A stretch of 36,588 nt of DNA from Paraburkholderia sp. LEh10 (GCF_017814945.1 NZ_JAGIPX010000074.1:1-36588); one strand, 5' to 3'; positions 16,984-25,681 are shown, numbered from the stretch's first letter. Translations and numbers: made by a program. Notes: generated by a model from the sequence alone, not told the origin.

Positions 16984-17825
16984 GGTGTGGTTCGTCTTGC
17001 CCGTCGCGGGCATCCGCCATTGCGGTTTGTTTTGCCCTTTGCGCGGGCATCCGATGCGGTTTGTTTTGCCACTGTCGCTGGCGTCCGCGATTGCGGTTTG
17101 TTTTGCCGCTGTCGCTGGCATCCGCGATGCGCCTCGCGGCGCAGGCGTTGCCCCTGTGCGGGGCGGCACCTACTTCCTTTGCCGCGGCAAAGAAAGTAGG
17201 CAAAGAAAGCCGCTCACCCCGCCAATGCTTGTTTTACCCACGGGCCCTTCACGTCCCCGCGCTTCGCATGGCAATGCGCTGTCCGATGTCCGTTGCCAGC
17301 GCACCGACTGGCGCCTCAACCGCTTCGTGCACCTACGTTGCAAACCACGCCCTCGATTATCCAGCCAGTGCGGCAAACCTATGTAGGCATTCGCGCCATC
17401 AGAACACCTTCGCTGCGCGACGTGCATCCCCAGTTCGTGCGCTGCCCTGTGAGGCGCGACACCCGACATAGGTTTGCCGCAAAAGAACCCTGAAACTCAG
17501 GCACGGGTGGCCACCGTGCGATCGCATGAAGCGGGTGAGGCGTTCAATCAGTGCATTGGCAACGGGCAAGGTCAGCACTTAGCCGTGCGAAGTACGGGGG
17601 CGTCGAGAGCCCGTGGATAAACGTCAAGTATTGGCGGTGTGAGCGGCTTTCTTTGCCGCGGCAAAGAAAGTAGGTGCCGCCCCGCACAGGGGCAACGCCT
17701 GCGCCGCGAGGCGCGTCGCGGATGCCAGCGATAGTGGCAAAGCAAATCGCACCGCGGATGCCAGCGCAAAAGCAAAAACAAAATCGCATCGCGAATGCCA
17801 GCGATAGTGGCAAAAACAAACCGCA
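16984..17825. repeat. About 840-bp imperfect inverted-repeat element
   Basis: Two homologous arms face each other. The left arm (about 16984-17384) holds inverted 37-bp-type units near 16984, 17021, 17055 and 17092, then a GCGGGGCGGCACCTAC block, a 28-bp near-perfect palindrome (17171-17198), and GCCGCTCAC..CCGCCAAT. The right arm (about 17466-17825) holds the same blocks in reverse orientation, with units at 17713, 17749, 17786 and a partial one at 17823. The innermost match is perfect over 15 bases (17370-17384 versus 17466-17480), enclosing 81 unique bases. No transposase or conserved open frame is inside. It fills the whole gap between two convergent genes. Confidence 0.85.
17647..17670. 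repeat. Perfect 24-bp palindrome in the right arm
   Basis: CTTTCTTTGCCG is followed directly by its reverse complement, centred at 17658/17659. The left-arm counterpart (17171-17198) has one mismatch and is followed by a partial direct repeat (GGCAAAGAAAG) at 17200-17209. Such a site could bind a dimeric protein or form a cruciform or hairpin. Confidence 0.85.
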
Positions 17826-19727
17826 TCAAGAATGCCCCGCAGCCCGAACCACCACCTGCGACAACGCATCGCGCTCAATCCTCACCAGCGAAGCGCGCAT
17901 CGCGGCAAACTCATCCGGGCTACACACCTGTTGCCCGAACTTCGCGGAGAGCCGCCGGGTAATCTGCAACGTGCGAGACGCAGCATCAAACACATACCGC
18001 GCTTCATAATCGAAATAACGGTCGCGTACGGCCGTGTCCTGAGGCAGATCGGCCACACGCACCGTGTCGGGCAACGTAATCTGCGCGGTCTCATCGAAAT
18101 CCCCTCCGATACACACCCACGGCTGCGTCCGCTCCGGTTCCGCGAGCCATGCCTGCACCTGCGTCGCGATGCCGCCCGACAGGCTCGTCAACGCCGGCAA
18201 CGCGGTCGTGCCATCGGGCCACGTGAAATGCTCAAGCGAGCCCTGCATCGTCAGCGCGAACGGCCCGTTGGTCGTCGTCACATCGCCGGGCTGCAGGCGC
18301 GCGATGCCGTGCAATCCCGTCTGCCGCAGCCGGTCGGCGGCGATCTGCTGCCAGCGCTGGCGCGTCGCGCGGCGAAACGTATTGCGCTCGAGTTCGGCCG
18401 CCACGCCGATATCTTCGACACGATAGGTGAACGCAGCCGTCCCCGTCCCGTCGATGTCGATCTCGAGCCGCGCGTTGCGGCTGCGCTCCTGCGTCGCCGG
18501 CGTGCGTGCGAGCACGCCGTCGTCGACGAGCAGCACGGGCCGGTCCATCGCGCCCGGCGGCAGATAGCCAAAGCCGATGCCGCCCGCTGTCGTGTCCGCG
18601 AAGAGCCGCAGCGACGCAATCCACGTGATCGCATGATTGATCGCGCTCGCGCCGTACCCGGGCACATCGGGCAGCGTATAGATAGGTCCGAGGTTCAGCA
18701 GCACGGCCTGGCTGTCGATGCCCACGGCCGCCAGCATCGCGCCATACAGCGCGACGTGGTCCTTGCAGTCGCCATAACGGTTGCGCAGAATATCGCTCGC
18801 CTTGTGCGGCACGGCCGCCGTCTCGCCCAGAAAGAGCGCGACATAGCGAATGTTCAGGCGCACCCAGTCGTAGAGAATCTGCGCCTTCGCGCGCGGGTCG
18901 TCGGTCTGCGCGGTCAGCGCCTGCGCGAGCTGCGCGATGGCGAGGTCGCGCCACGTGGGGTCCAGCGCCGCCGCACGATAGCGACCGGCGAACGACGCGA
19001 AGTCGCGCGTCGTCGATACCATCAGCCGGTCGCCCCAGCTCACGTAACCGACCGCGCCCGACTCGATGGGCGCATACGGCCCATGCCGGTATTCGAATGT
19101 GTAGCGGGTGCGGCCGTTCTCCGTCACGGGCGGCAACCCGACATAGCCGCGCGCGTCGGCGTAAAGCGGCACGTCGGCGGGCAGATCGAAGATCAGTTGC
19201 TGCATGTCGACGGGCCCGCGTGTCGGCTCCACGAAATAGGCGAACGTGGCCGCCTGCAGCGGCACCGCGCGCGTCTTGCGGAACGCGAGATGCACGCGCG
19301 ACCCCGGCTCGACGCCCGGAAAGATCACCGTGCGCAGCACGCCGTCCTGGAAGGTCGGCGCGCCCGCGGAGCGCGGCTCCTGCACGTCCCGGATGCCATC
19401 GGGGCCGACGGCATGCGCGACGCCCTCGCGATCGATCGTCTCGGCCGCGAGCAGTTGCACCTGCTCGATGTCCTTGTTGAACCACACGTAGCGCTGCGCA
19501 ATCTCGTCGACGCCACTCGTCGTGTTCGCGCGCAGGACGGTATCGTCGTGCTCCTCGACGGAGCCGTCCTTCTGCACGACAAAGAGATGCACGTCGCGCT
19601 CGATCGTCGAAGGCGGCACGTCGTCCTGCGCAACGCGCTGCTGGGCCTGCGCGCAAGACGCGCCGTACGCGCAGACGACCAACGGCAACAGCGCCGCCGC
19701 GCGCAGCCGGTGCGCGCGGCGGCTCAT
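17826..19727 (-). CDS. DUF3857/transglutaminase-like periplasmic protein
   Basis: Protein of 633 residues. A signal peptide (SRRAHRLRAAALLPLVVCAY.., cleavage near AQA) is followed by a DUF3857 domain (about 40-210), then a transglutaminase-like core. The candidate Cys is in NRYGDCKDHVALYGAML and the His in INHAITWIAS, followed by a C-terminal beta-rich DUF-type region. Members of this family are exported and of unknown function. I chose the ATG at 19727, whose ATGA overlaps the stop of the AraC gene by four bases and is directly followed by a signal peptide; the open frame extends 24 residues further inside the AraC gene. The stop codon lies within the last partial repeat unit of the inverted-repeat element. 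Confidence 0.85.
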   Translation of the reverse strand: MSRRAHRLRAAALLPLVVCAYGASCAQAQQRVAQDDVPPSTIERDVHLFVVQKDGSVEEHDDTVLRANTTSGVDEIAQRYVWFNKDIEQVQLLAAETIDREGVAHAVGPDGIRDVQEPRSAGAPTFQDGVLRTVIFPGVEPGSRVHLAFRKTRAVPLQAATFAYFVEPTRGPVDMQQLIFDLPADVPLYADARGYVGLPPVTENGRTRYTFEYRHGPYAPIESGAVGYVSWGDRLMVSTTRDFASFAGRYRAAALDPTWRDLAIAQLAQALTAQTDDPRAKAQILYDWVRLNIRYVALFLGETAAVPHKASDILRNRYGDCKDHVALYGAMLAAVGIDSQAVLLNLGPIYTLPDVPGYGASAINHAITWIASLRLFADTTAGGIGFGYLPPGAMDRPVLLVDDGVLARTPATQERSRNARLEIDIDGTGTAAFTYRVEDIGVAAELERNTFRRATRQRWQQIAADRLRQTGLHGIARLQPGDVTTTNGPFALTMQGSLEHFTWPDGTTALPALTSLSGGIATQVQAWLAEPERTQPWVCIGGDFDETAQITLPDTVRVADLPQDTAVRDRYFDYEARYVFDAASRTLQITRRLSAKFGQQVCSPDEFAAMRASLVRIERDALSQVVVRAAGHS

Positions 19728-20671
19728 GCCTTCGTGGCCTCGCGGCGGCAGGCGAAGCCGTCCGCGCGCGTATCGAAGCGCAGGCACCGCATGCGCCACG
19801 CGCGCGGGCTCATGCCGAACTCGGCGCGGAACGCATGATTGAAATTGGACACATCGTTGAAGCCGCTATCGAAGGCGATATCGACGATCTTCGCGTCCTC
19901 GTCGGCAAGACGCAGCGCCGCATGACGCAGGCGCGCGCGCAGCACGTATTGATGCGGCGTGACGCCCGTCACACGCTCGAACGTGCGCAGAAAATAGAAG
20001 TCGGACAGTGCGCACATCTGCGCGAGACCGGCGAGCGTATGCCGCGCATCGGGCGCTTCGTCGATCAGGCGCGCGATCTGCGTGACGCGCGACCATGCCG
20101 AGGCGCTTGTCTCGGGGGCATGGCGCTTTGCATCGGCTCGCGTCGATTGCAGCGTGGCTTCGGCGAGATCGACGGCGAGCTCGTTCCATGCGTCGAACGG
20201 GGCGGCATCCGTCGCGCCCGCGCATGCCTTCGCGATCAGGCCGGAAAACGCACGCAACGGCGGCACGCGTCCATGCGCGAACGTGGCGTCGTGGCGCGAA
20301 AAGCCGGCATCGGCGGCGAGGCGCTCGAAATACGCGGGCTGATAGTGGAACGACACGCAGCGGTCGCCCGGCGCATGACGATGTCCGCATTCGAAGCACT
20401 CGCCGGCATTGCCGAGCAGCAGCGAGCCAGGCGTGAGCAGCTCGCGCCCCGTGCGCGACCGGTAACCGAACGCGCCCGCCACCACCATCGCGATGCAGAC
20501 GCCCGCGTGCCGCTCCTCGTAGGGCCGGTCGCACGGACCGAGCGTGCACAGCACGTCCGTGACCGCCCAGCCCTCGCCCGCCGCAAGCGTGCGCATCTGC
20601 GTGCCGCCGCGCGCGCCGTGCACGTCGCGCCGTTGCAGCGCGGCTTCGAGATCGACGGCAATTTTTCCCAA
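19724..20671 (-). CDS. AraC-family transcription regulator
   Basis: Regulator of about 315 residues. The N-terminal cupin-like sensor part (about 30-150) includes LTPGSLLLGNAGECFECGH and Cys/His-rich GDRCVSFHY. The C-terminal AraC domain has helix-turn-helices at LAGLAQMCALSDFYFLRTFERVTG and VDIAFDSGFNDVSNFNHAFRAEFG. I prefer the TTG at 20671, which has GAGGTG five bases upstream; a GTG at 20728 extends the frame by 19 unlikely residues. It overlaps the transglutaminase-like gene by four bases, so the two are translationally coupled. It is divergent from the calycin-like gene, a likely target. Confidence 0.88.
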   Translation of the reverse strand: MGKIAVDLEAALQRRDVHGARGGTQMRTLAAGEGWAVTDVLCTLGPCDRPYEERHAGVCIAMVVAGAFGYRSRTGRELLTPGSLLLGNAGECFECGHRHAPGDRCVSFHYQPAYFERLAADAGFSRHDATFAHGRVPPLRAFSGLIAKACAGATDAAPFDAWNELAVDLAEATLQSTRADAKRHAPETSASAWSRVTQIARLIDEAPDARHTLAGLAQMCALSDFYFLRTFERVTGVTPHQYVLRARLRHAALRLADEDAKIVDIAFDSGFNDVSNFNHAFRAEFGMSPRAWRMRCLRFDTRADGFACRREATKA

Positions 20672-20780
20672 GATGTCACCTCGCGGGGTCCGTATGCTGG
20701 TTTTATCACATCGGCGGGCAGCGGGCACAGGCGCCTTCGCCGCCCCTTTTCAGAGAAACGAACGGACGGAGCAACACGCG

Positions 20781-21329
20781 ATGAATGCACTGGACCACGC
20801 TCTCGCTTCAGGATTTCACACGGCACTCGGCGCGCCCGGCCGCGCCGCCGACATCGATGCCGCCGATGACCTGTACGGCTGGCTCGTCGGCAGTTGGGAC
20901 ATGGACGTGCTGCACTATCGCACCGACGTGCGCGGGCGGCATCTGACGGGCGAGATCCACGTCGGCTGGGCGCTCGAAGGGCGCGCGGTGCAGGACGTGT
21001 GGATCATGCCGCGCCGCGAGGACCGCGCCGCGCGGCGCGAACCCGGCCTCGACATGTACGGCACGACGCTGCGCGTCTGGGATGCGTCGATCGGGGCCTG
21101 GCGCGTCACCTATATCAACCCCGCGAACGGCCAGCGCGACGAGTTGATCGGCAGGCGAGCCGGCCGCGATATCGTGCAGATCGGCACGCATGCGAACGGC
21201 ACGCCGATCCGCTGGAACTTCACCGAGATCACGGACGATTCGTTCCACTGGACGGGCGTCGCGCTCGCTGCGGACGGTGTCACATGGACGCTCGAAGGCG
21301 AATTCGCCGCGCGGCGCAGACGCGGCTAG
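20781..21329 (+). CDS. Conserved-looking protein, possible calycin fold
   Basis: Protein of 182 residues, no signal peptide. The segment LYGWLVGSWDMDV (about 32-44) has the GxW pattern of calycin/lipocalin-like barrels, and the rest alternates beta-like stretches (GEIHVGWALEGRAVQDVWIM, WRVTYINP, IRWNFTEITDDSFHWTGVAL). This resembles the DUF1579-type group, but I cannot name the family with certainty. The ATG at 20781 has GGACGGAG upstream. It is divergent from the AraC gene, which likely controls it. Its TAG stop shares the tetranucleotide CTAG with the stop of the MFS gene on the other strand. Confidence 0.75.
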   Translation: MNALDHALASGFHTALGAPGRAADIDAADDLYGWLVGSWDMDVLHYRTDVRGRHLTGEIHVGWALEGRAVQDVWIMPRREDRAARREPGLDMYGTTLRVWDASIGAWRVTYINPANGQRDELIGRRAGRDIVQIGTHANGTPIRWNFTEITDDSFHWTGVALAADGVTWTLEGEFAARRRRG

Positions 21330-22738
21330 CGCCCTTCGGCGCGATCGGGCTGGCGCTGCCGCAACTCCGCGCCCTCGTCCTTCGACAGCTTCACGAAGAA
21401 GAATAGCGAGCACAGCACCGCCGCGCCGACGACGAAAAACGCGGGCGAGAAATCGCGCGCGCTGAGATGCGCGGCGCTGCCGCCATGCAGATGCGCGGTG
21501 AGCGCGAGCAGCGACGCACCGAATGCGACGCCGAGGCTCACCGACAATTGCTGCGCCATCCCCGAAAGCGCGGTCGCGCGGCTCATTTTCGGCTTCGGCA
21601 TGTCGGAGTAGCCGAGCGTGTTGAGCGTGACCATCGCGAGCGAGTTGAACAGGCCGCCCACCAGCAGCACGCAGAAGATCAGCAGATGCGGCGTGCTGGG
21701 CCGAAAGAGCCCATAGCACGCGTAGAAACAGCCCGTCATGCAGGTCGCGGCGATCAGCAGCGTGCGAAAGCCGATGCGGCGGATCGCGGTGCTCATCACG
21801 CCGCGCACGGCGAGCGAGCCCACGGCCGTCGCGACGCTCAGCGAACCCGACGTGAGGGGTGACAGGCCGAAGCCCAGTTGCAGCATCAACGGCATCAGAA
21901 ACGGCGACGCGCCGATGCCGATGCGCAGCGGCATTCCGCCAAGCACGGCCGTCCGGTACGCCTTATATCGCAGCAGCAACGGATCGATGATCGCGTCGGC
22001 GTGGCGGCGGCTATAGAGCCAGTACAGCAGCATCGACAACGCGCCCGTGCCCGTGAACGCGAGCGTGACCCACTGCGGCACGAGCCCGCGGCCCGCCGTA
22101 TCGAGCCCGCCGACGAGGCCCACGAGCCCCGTCGACAGCAGGATGAAGCCGGGCACGTCGAAGCGCTCGTCGATGCGCTCGTGCGTGTCCTCGACGAAGG
22201 CCCGCGCGCACAGCACGCCGACCACGCCGAACGGCACGTTCAGCAGAAAGATCCAGCGCCATGACGTGATCGTCACCACCAGCCCGCCGAGCAGCGGCCC
22301 CGCGAGGCGCCCCACGGCGCCCGGCACCGTGAACCACACCATCGCCGCAACCATCTGCGCGGGCGGGACGCTGCGCAACAGGATCAGGCGGCCGACGGGC
22401 ACCATCATCGCGCCGCCCATGCCTTGCAGCACGCGGAACACGACAAGCTGCGGCAGCGACGCGGCAAGGCCGCACAGTGCGGACGCGAGCGAAAAGAGCC
22501 CGATCGCCGAGCAGAACACGCGGCGCGCGCCAAAACGGTCGGCGAGCCAGCCGCTCGCGGGCAGGAACACCGCAAGGCTGAGCAGATAGGAGGTGATCGC
22601 GAGATTCAGGTGCAGCGCCTCGACGCCGAGCGAACGCGCAATGGACGGCAGCGCGGTCGCCATGATCGACGTATCGAGGTTCTGCAGGAATAGCGGACAG
22701 GCAACGATCAGCGGAATGATGCGGGCGCGGTCGGTCAT
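21326..22738 (-). CDS. MFS transporter, DHA2-like drug exporter
   Basis: Integral membrane protein of 470 residues, major facilitator superfamily, resembling the 14-helix DHA2/EmrB group. Visible features are motif D1-like LQNLDTSIMATALPSI in helix 1, motif A GWLADRFGARRV between helices 2 and 3, and motif C-like GPLLGGLVVTITSWRWIFLLN in helix 5. It likely exports drugs or metabolites by proton antiport; the substrate is unknown. It is convergent with and overlaps the calycin-like gene by four bases, and lies 109 bases downstream of the aminotransferase gene on the same strand, so the two could be co-transcribed. Confidence 0.9.
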   Translation of the reverse strand: MTDRARIIPLIVACPLFLQNLDTSIMATALPSIARSLGVEALHLNLAITSYLLSLAVFLPASGWLADRFGARRVFCSAIGLFSLASALCGLAASLPQLVVFRVLQGMGGAMMVPVGRLILLRSVPPAQMVAAMVWFTVPGAVGRLAGPLLGGLVVTITSWRWIFLLNVPFGVVGVLCARAFVEDTHERIDERFDVPGFILLSTGLVGLVGGLDTAGRGLVPQWVTLAFTGTGALSMLLYWLYSRRHADAIIDPLLLRYKAYRTAVLGGMPLRIGIGASPFLMPLMLQLGFGLSPLTSGSLSVATAVGSLAVRGVMSTAIRRIGFRTLLIAATCMTGCFYACYGLFRPSTPHLLIFCVLLVGGLFNSLAMVTLNTLGYSDMPKPKMSRATALSGMAQQLSVSLGVAFGASLLALTAHLHGGSAAHLSARDFSPAFFVVGAAVLCSLFFFVKLSKDEGAELRQRQPDRAEGR

Positions 22739-22847
22739 CCTTTTCTTTTACCGTAAAACGGCCGCCGATGGCGAGTTCCGCCGTGCGTCCGTTGTTACGG
22801 CATGTTGCGCGCGCTACCATTCGCCGACGCGCGGCGCTGACGTCGCG

Positions 22848-24065
22848 TCAGCGGTCCTGCAACGCGCGCCGCAGCGAGAGCGCGATGCCGCACGCCGCCA
22901 GCGTCACCTCTTCCAGCGAAGGATACGACGGCGCGATGCGCAGATGCGCGTCGTCGGCGTCGCGTCCATACGGATGCGCTGCGCCTGCCGGTGTCAGCAC
23001 GAGCCCCGCCTCGGCCGCGAGCGCGACCGTGCGTTTCGCGCAGCCCCTAGGCGCATACAGGCTGATGAAATAGCCGCCTTCCGGACGGTTCCATGAAACG
23101 CCCGGCACATCGCCGAGCAGCGTTTCGAACGTGGCGATCACCGCGTCGAACTTCGGCCGCAGCAGCACGCGATGCTTCGCCATCAGGCGTTCGAGACCTT
23201 CGCGGTCGCGCAGATAGCGCACGTGCCGCAACTGGTTCAGCTTGTCCGGGCCGATCGTGCGCACGTTCATGTGCTTTTGCCACCAGCCGACATTGCGCCG
23301 CGACGACGCGAGAAACGCGATGCCGCCGCCCGCCACCGTCACTTTCGACAGCGATGCGAACACCAGCGCGCGATCGGCATGCCCAGCCCGTTCGCAAAGC
23401 TCGATGATGTTGGGCGTCGTGTGCCGCGTGTCCGTCAGATGATGGAAACGGTATGCGTCGTCCCAGAAGAGCCGGAAGTCGGCCGCGGCAGCCGCAAGCG
23501 CGGCGAGACGCCCGATCGTCGCCTGCGACCAGATCGCGCCGCTCGGGTTGCTGTAGAGCGGCATGCACCAGATGCCCTTGACGGACGCATCGCGCTTCAC
23601 GAGCGCTTCGACCACGTCCATGTCGGGGCCGTCCTGCCTCATCGGCACGGGGATCATGCGGATGCCGAGCGCCTCGCAGATTGCGAAGTGGCGGTCGTAA
23701 CCCGGCACGGGGCAAAGCAACGCGACCTCGCCCTGCCGGACCCACGGCGCGTGGTCCGGCACGCCATGGAGCATCGCGAAGACGAGCGCATCGTGCATCA
23801 GTTCGAGACTCGAGTTGCCCGCCGCGACGACGTGCGCGGCGTCGGCGTCCAGCAGTTGCGCGCCGAACTCGCGCGCCTCGGGCAGGCCGAGCACATGACC
23901 ATAGTTACGGCAGTCGATGCCGTCGCGCGACATGAAGCCGGCCGTTCCCGCCTCATCGAGCAACGCGCGCGAAAGATCGAGCTGTTCGGGCGATGGCTTG
24001 CCGCGCGACATGTCGAGCCGCATGTCGAGGCGCTTGAATTCTTCGTAGGTGGCGGGCGTGGTCAT
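22848..24065 (-). CDS. PLP-dependent aminotransferase (PF12897, AspAT type 1c)
   Basis: Fold-type I aminotransferase of 405 residues. The start LDMRLDMSRGKPSPEQLDLS and segments GNSSLELMHDAL, CPVPGYDRHFAICEALGI, WCMPLYSNPSGAIWS and FWDDAYRFHHL fit the aspartate aminotransferase 1c group. The PLP Lys is in SLSKVTVAGGG, and the substrate-carboxylate Arg in HLRIAPSYPS. Likely an aspartate or related amino-acid aminotransferase; the exact substrate is unknown. The ATG at 24065 matches the family; the frame extends upstream to 24344 through the LysR gene, which is spurious. It is divergent from a LysR gene. Confidence 0.88.
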   Translation of the reverse strand: MTTPATYEEFKRLDMRLDMSRGKPSPEQLDLSRALLDEAGTAGFMSRDGIDCRNYGHVLGLPEAREFGAQLLDADAAHVVAAGNSSLELMHDALVFAMLHGVPDHAPWVRQGEVALLCPVPGYDRHFAICEALGIRMIPVPMRQDGPDMDVVEALVKRDASVKGIWCMPLYSNPSGAIWSQATIGRLAALAAAAADFRLFWDDAYRFHHLTDTRHTTPNIIELCERAGHADRALVFASLSKVTVAGGGIAFLASSRRNVGWWQKHMNVRTIGPDKLNQLRHVRYLRDREGLERLMAKHRVLLRPKFDAVIATFETLLGDVPGVSWNRPEGGYFISLYAPRGCAKRTVALAAEAGLVLTPAGAAHPYGRDADDAHLRIAPSYPSLEEVTLAACGIALSLRRALQDR

Positions 24066-24147
24066 GGTCTTCGTGATCTTCGAATGGACGCGGGCTGTCG
24101 CGGGCGAAACCAGTATGCCCCCCGACAACACTTCAGACAAACGCGTT

Positions 24148-24170
24148 ATATTGAACATTTCGATCAATAT
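24148..24170. promoter_or_regulatory. Candidate LysR operator between divergent genes
   Basis: ATATTGA (24148-24154), nine bases, TCAATAT (24164-24170): a perfect 7-bp inverted repeat in an AT-rich pocket, 31 bases before the LysR start and 82 bases before the aminotransferase start. Spacing and AT content fit the T-N11-A class of LysR sites. It could serve both autoregulation and control of the aminotransferase. Confidence 0.65.
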
Positions 24171-24201
24171 TCCTGATACGTCCACCAGGGGATGAAAGCG
24201 C

Positions 24202-25056
24202 ATGAAAGCCCTCGACCTCGATGTGCTGGCCATGTTCGTCGCGATCGCCGACGCGGGGAGCTTCGTGCGCGGCGCGACGCTCGTGCATCGCTCGCAGTCC
24301 GCGCTGAGCATGCAGATCCGCTCGCTCGAAGCCGCGCTCGGCAAGCCTCTGTTCGTGCGCGGACCACGCAGCGTGACGCTGACGCAGGACGGCCATACCC
24401 TGCTCGCCTACGCCCGCCGGATGCTTTCGTTGCGCGACGAAGCATGGGCGTCGCTCGTGCATCCCGAAGTGAAGGGCCGCGTCGCGATCGGCGTGCCGGA
24501 TGACTATGCGTCGTCGCTGCTGCCTTCCGTGCTGCGCAATTTTTCGGCGACTTATCCGAAGGTCGAGATCCAGGTGGTCAGCCTGCCGAGCAACGCGCTC
24601 GCGCCGCTCCTGAAGGACAACAAGATCGACCTCGCGTGCGTGACGCGGGTCAAGGGGTTGCCGGGCGAATTCATCCGCTTCGAGCCGATGGTGTGGGCAG
24701 GCACGTCGACGCCGGGCCGTGACGTGTGGAAGGAACGCCCGCTGCCCATCGCGCTCTTCGGTGCGGGCAGCGTCGCGCGCACGAACGCGATTCAGGCGCT
24801 GGAGCGCGCGAAGATCGCGTATCGCACATCGTATGAAAGCCCGAGTCTGATGGGTCTCTTCAGCATGGTCGATGCGGGGCTCGCGGTCGCGCCGCTCGCG
24901 CGCTGCGCGGTGCCCGAGCGGTTCGTCACGCTCGGACGGCAGCATGGGCTGCCGAAGCTGCCCGAGCTCGAAATCATCCTTGCGCGCAGCGCGCGCTCGA
25001 ACCGCCCGCCTTGCGACTATCTCGCCGACCAGATATTGAGCGAGTTGCGTGATTGA
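24202..25056 (+). CDS. LysR-family transcription regulator
   Basis: LysR regulator of 284 residues. The winged HTH is near residues 1-62 (LDVLAMFVAIADAGSFVRGA, SQSALSMQIRSLEAALGKPLF), followed by a linker helix and a two-lobed substrate-binding domain from about 88 (GRVAIGVPDDYASSLLP). The inducer is unknown. It is divergent from the aminotransferase gene with a palindrome between them, the usual arrangement for a LysR regulator and its target. Confidence 0.93.
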   Translation: MKALDLDVLAMFVAIADAGSFVRGATLVHRSQSALSMQIRSLEAALGKPLFVRGPRSVTLTQDGHTLLAYARRMLSLRDEAWASLVHPEVKGRVAIGVPDDYASSLLPSVLRNFSATYPKVEIQVVSLPSNALAPLLKDNKIDLACVTRVKGLPGEFIRFEPMVWAGTSTPGRDVWKERPLPIALFGAGSVARTNAIQALERAKIAYRTSYESPSLMGLFSMVDAGLAVAPLARCAVPERFVTLGRQHGLPKLPELEIILARSARSNRPPCDYLADQILSELRD

Positions 25057-25502
25057 GCACGACGCAAAGCCGTCACGTGTCGCGTCGGATCTCCGACACC
25101 GTTTGCCGCCGCGCCGCGCGACAGGCATCGCTGCGCACGCCCGGCCGCACGGCGCGCGGATCAGCGAGCAACGGCTCATACCGCATGCACAACGCAGCCT
25201 TGCGCAACAGTCCAGCGAAACGCTCGTGCAATGGGTTCGGTTCGAAGCCGGATTTGATGAAAGCTGGACTGTGCACGAGAGCCATCGTCTGAAGTCATGC
25301 AAAGGCGTGGCGAGGGACCGCCATAGGCTGCGCGCCGATCATGTGAATGCGCGTGAAGCGATCTGCGCCGAACATCGACGACGCCAAATGATGTTTGCTC
25401 TCCTACCCATCTTCACTGCTTGATGCGTCGCCCGGCCTTGCACCGCCGCTGAGCGGCTGATGAATATCAATGCGCGCCGGCGGGACAGTCGCGAGAATCC
25501 CT

Positions 25503-25527
25503 CCATCGACTGTCTCACAGTCGATGG
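25503..25527. promoter_or_regulatory. Perfect 11-bp inverted repeat
   Basis: CCATCGACTGT (25503-25513), CTC, ACAGTCGATGG (25517-25527). It could be an operator or the 5' hairpin of a small RNA that ends at the terminator 38 bases later. Confidence 0.55.
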
Positions 25528-25565
25528 CCGGCCACGCTGCACTCATCAGCGCGCCTGGTCTGTTT

Positions 25566-25603
25566 ACGGTTCCGCGGGCCCCCGACTGCGGAACCGTTTT
25601 TTT
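25566..25603 (+). terminator. Strong intrinsic terminator on the plus strand
   Basis: ACGGTTCCGC (25566-25575), 12-base loop, GCGGAACCGT (25588-25597), T-run to 25603. The stem is perfect over ten pairs. The only annotated plus-strand gene upstream ends at 25056, so either the LysR mRNA has a very long 3' end or an unannotated small RNA stops here. Confidence 0.85.
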
Positions 25604-25681
25604 GAGCCGCACGACGCTGGGCGCGCAGCGCGCCGAGCCTTACGCCCGCGAGCCCTTTCAGTGCAACGCGCCGGACGCTCG

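Larger units (their letters stand above)
25057..25681. other. Intergenic stretch with strong hairpins, no gene supported
   Basis: About 625 bases between two LysR genes. Open frames are short; the best (minus strand 25073-25285) has no recognisable family. The region carries a perfect palindrome at 25503-25527 and an intrinsic terminator at 25566-25603, listed separately. The distance of 510 bases from the LysR stop to that terminator suggests a separate short transcript ends there. Confidence 0.5.

Noticed and set aside
14811..17072. 753-residue minus-strand open frame opposite the 14766 gene and the livK-type gene
   Set aside because: No family pattern and high Arg/His content; the plus-strand proteins have clear starts, ribosome-binding sites and, for the latter, a signal peptide.
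16984..17825. Insertion sequence
   Set aside because: No transposase frame and no target-site duplication visible; arms hold internal tandem units rather than simple terminal repeats.
17832..19838. 668-residue plus-strand open frame opposite the transglutaminase-like gene
   Set aside because: Arg-rich shadow; the minus strand has signal peptide and domain motifs.
25073..25285. 70-residue minus-strand frame beyond the LysR gene
   Set aside because: A partly protein-like start (FIKSGFEPNPLHERF) but no recognised family and no good ribosome-binding site; a gene remnant cannot be excluded.
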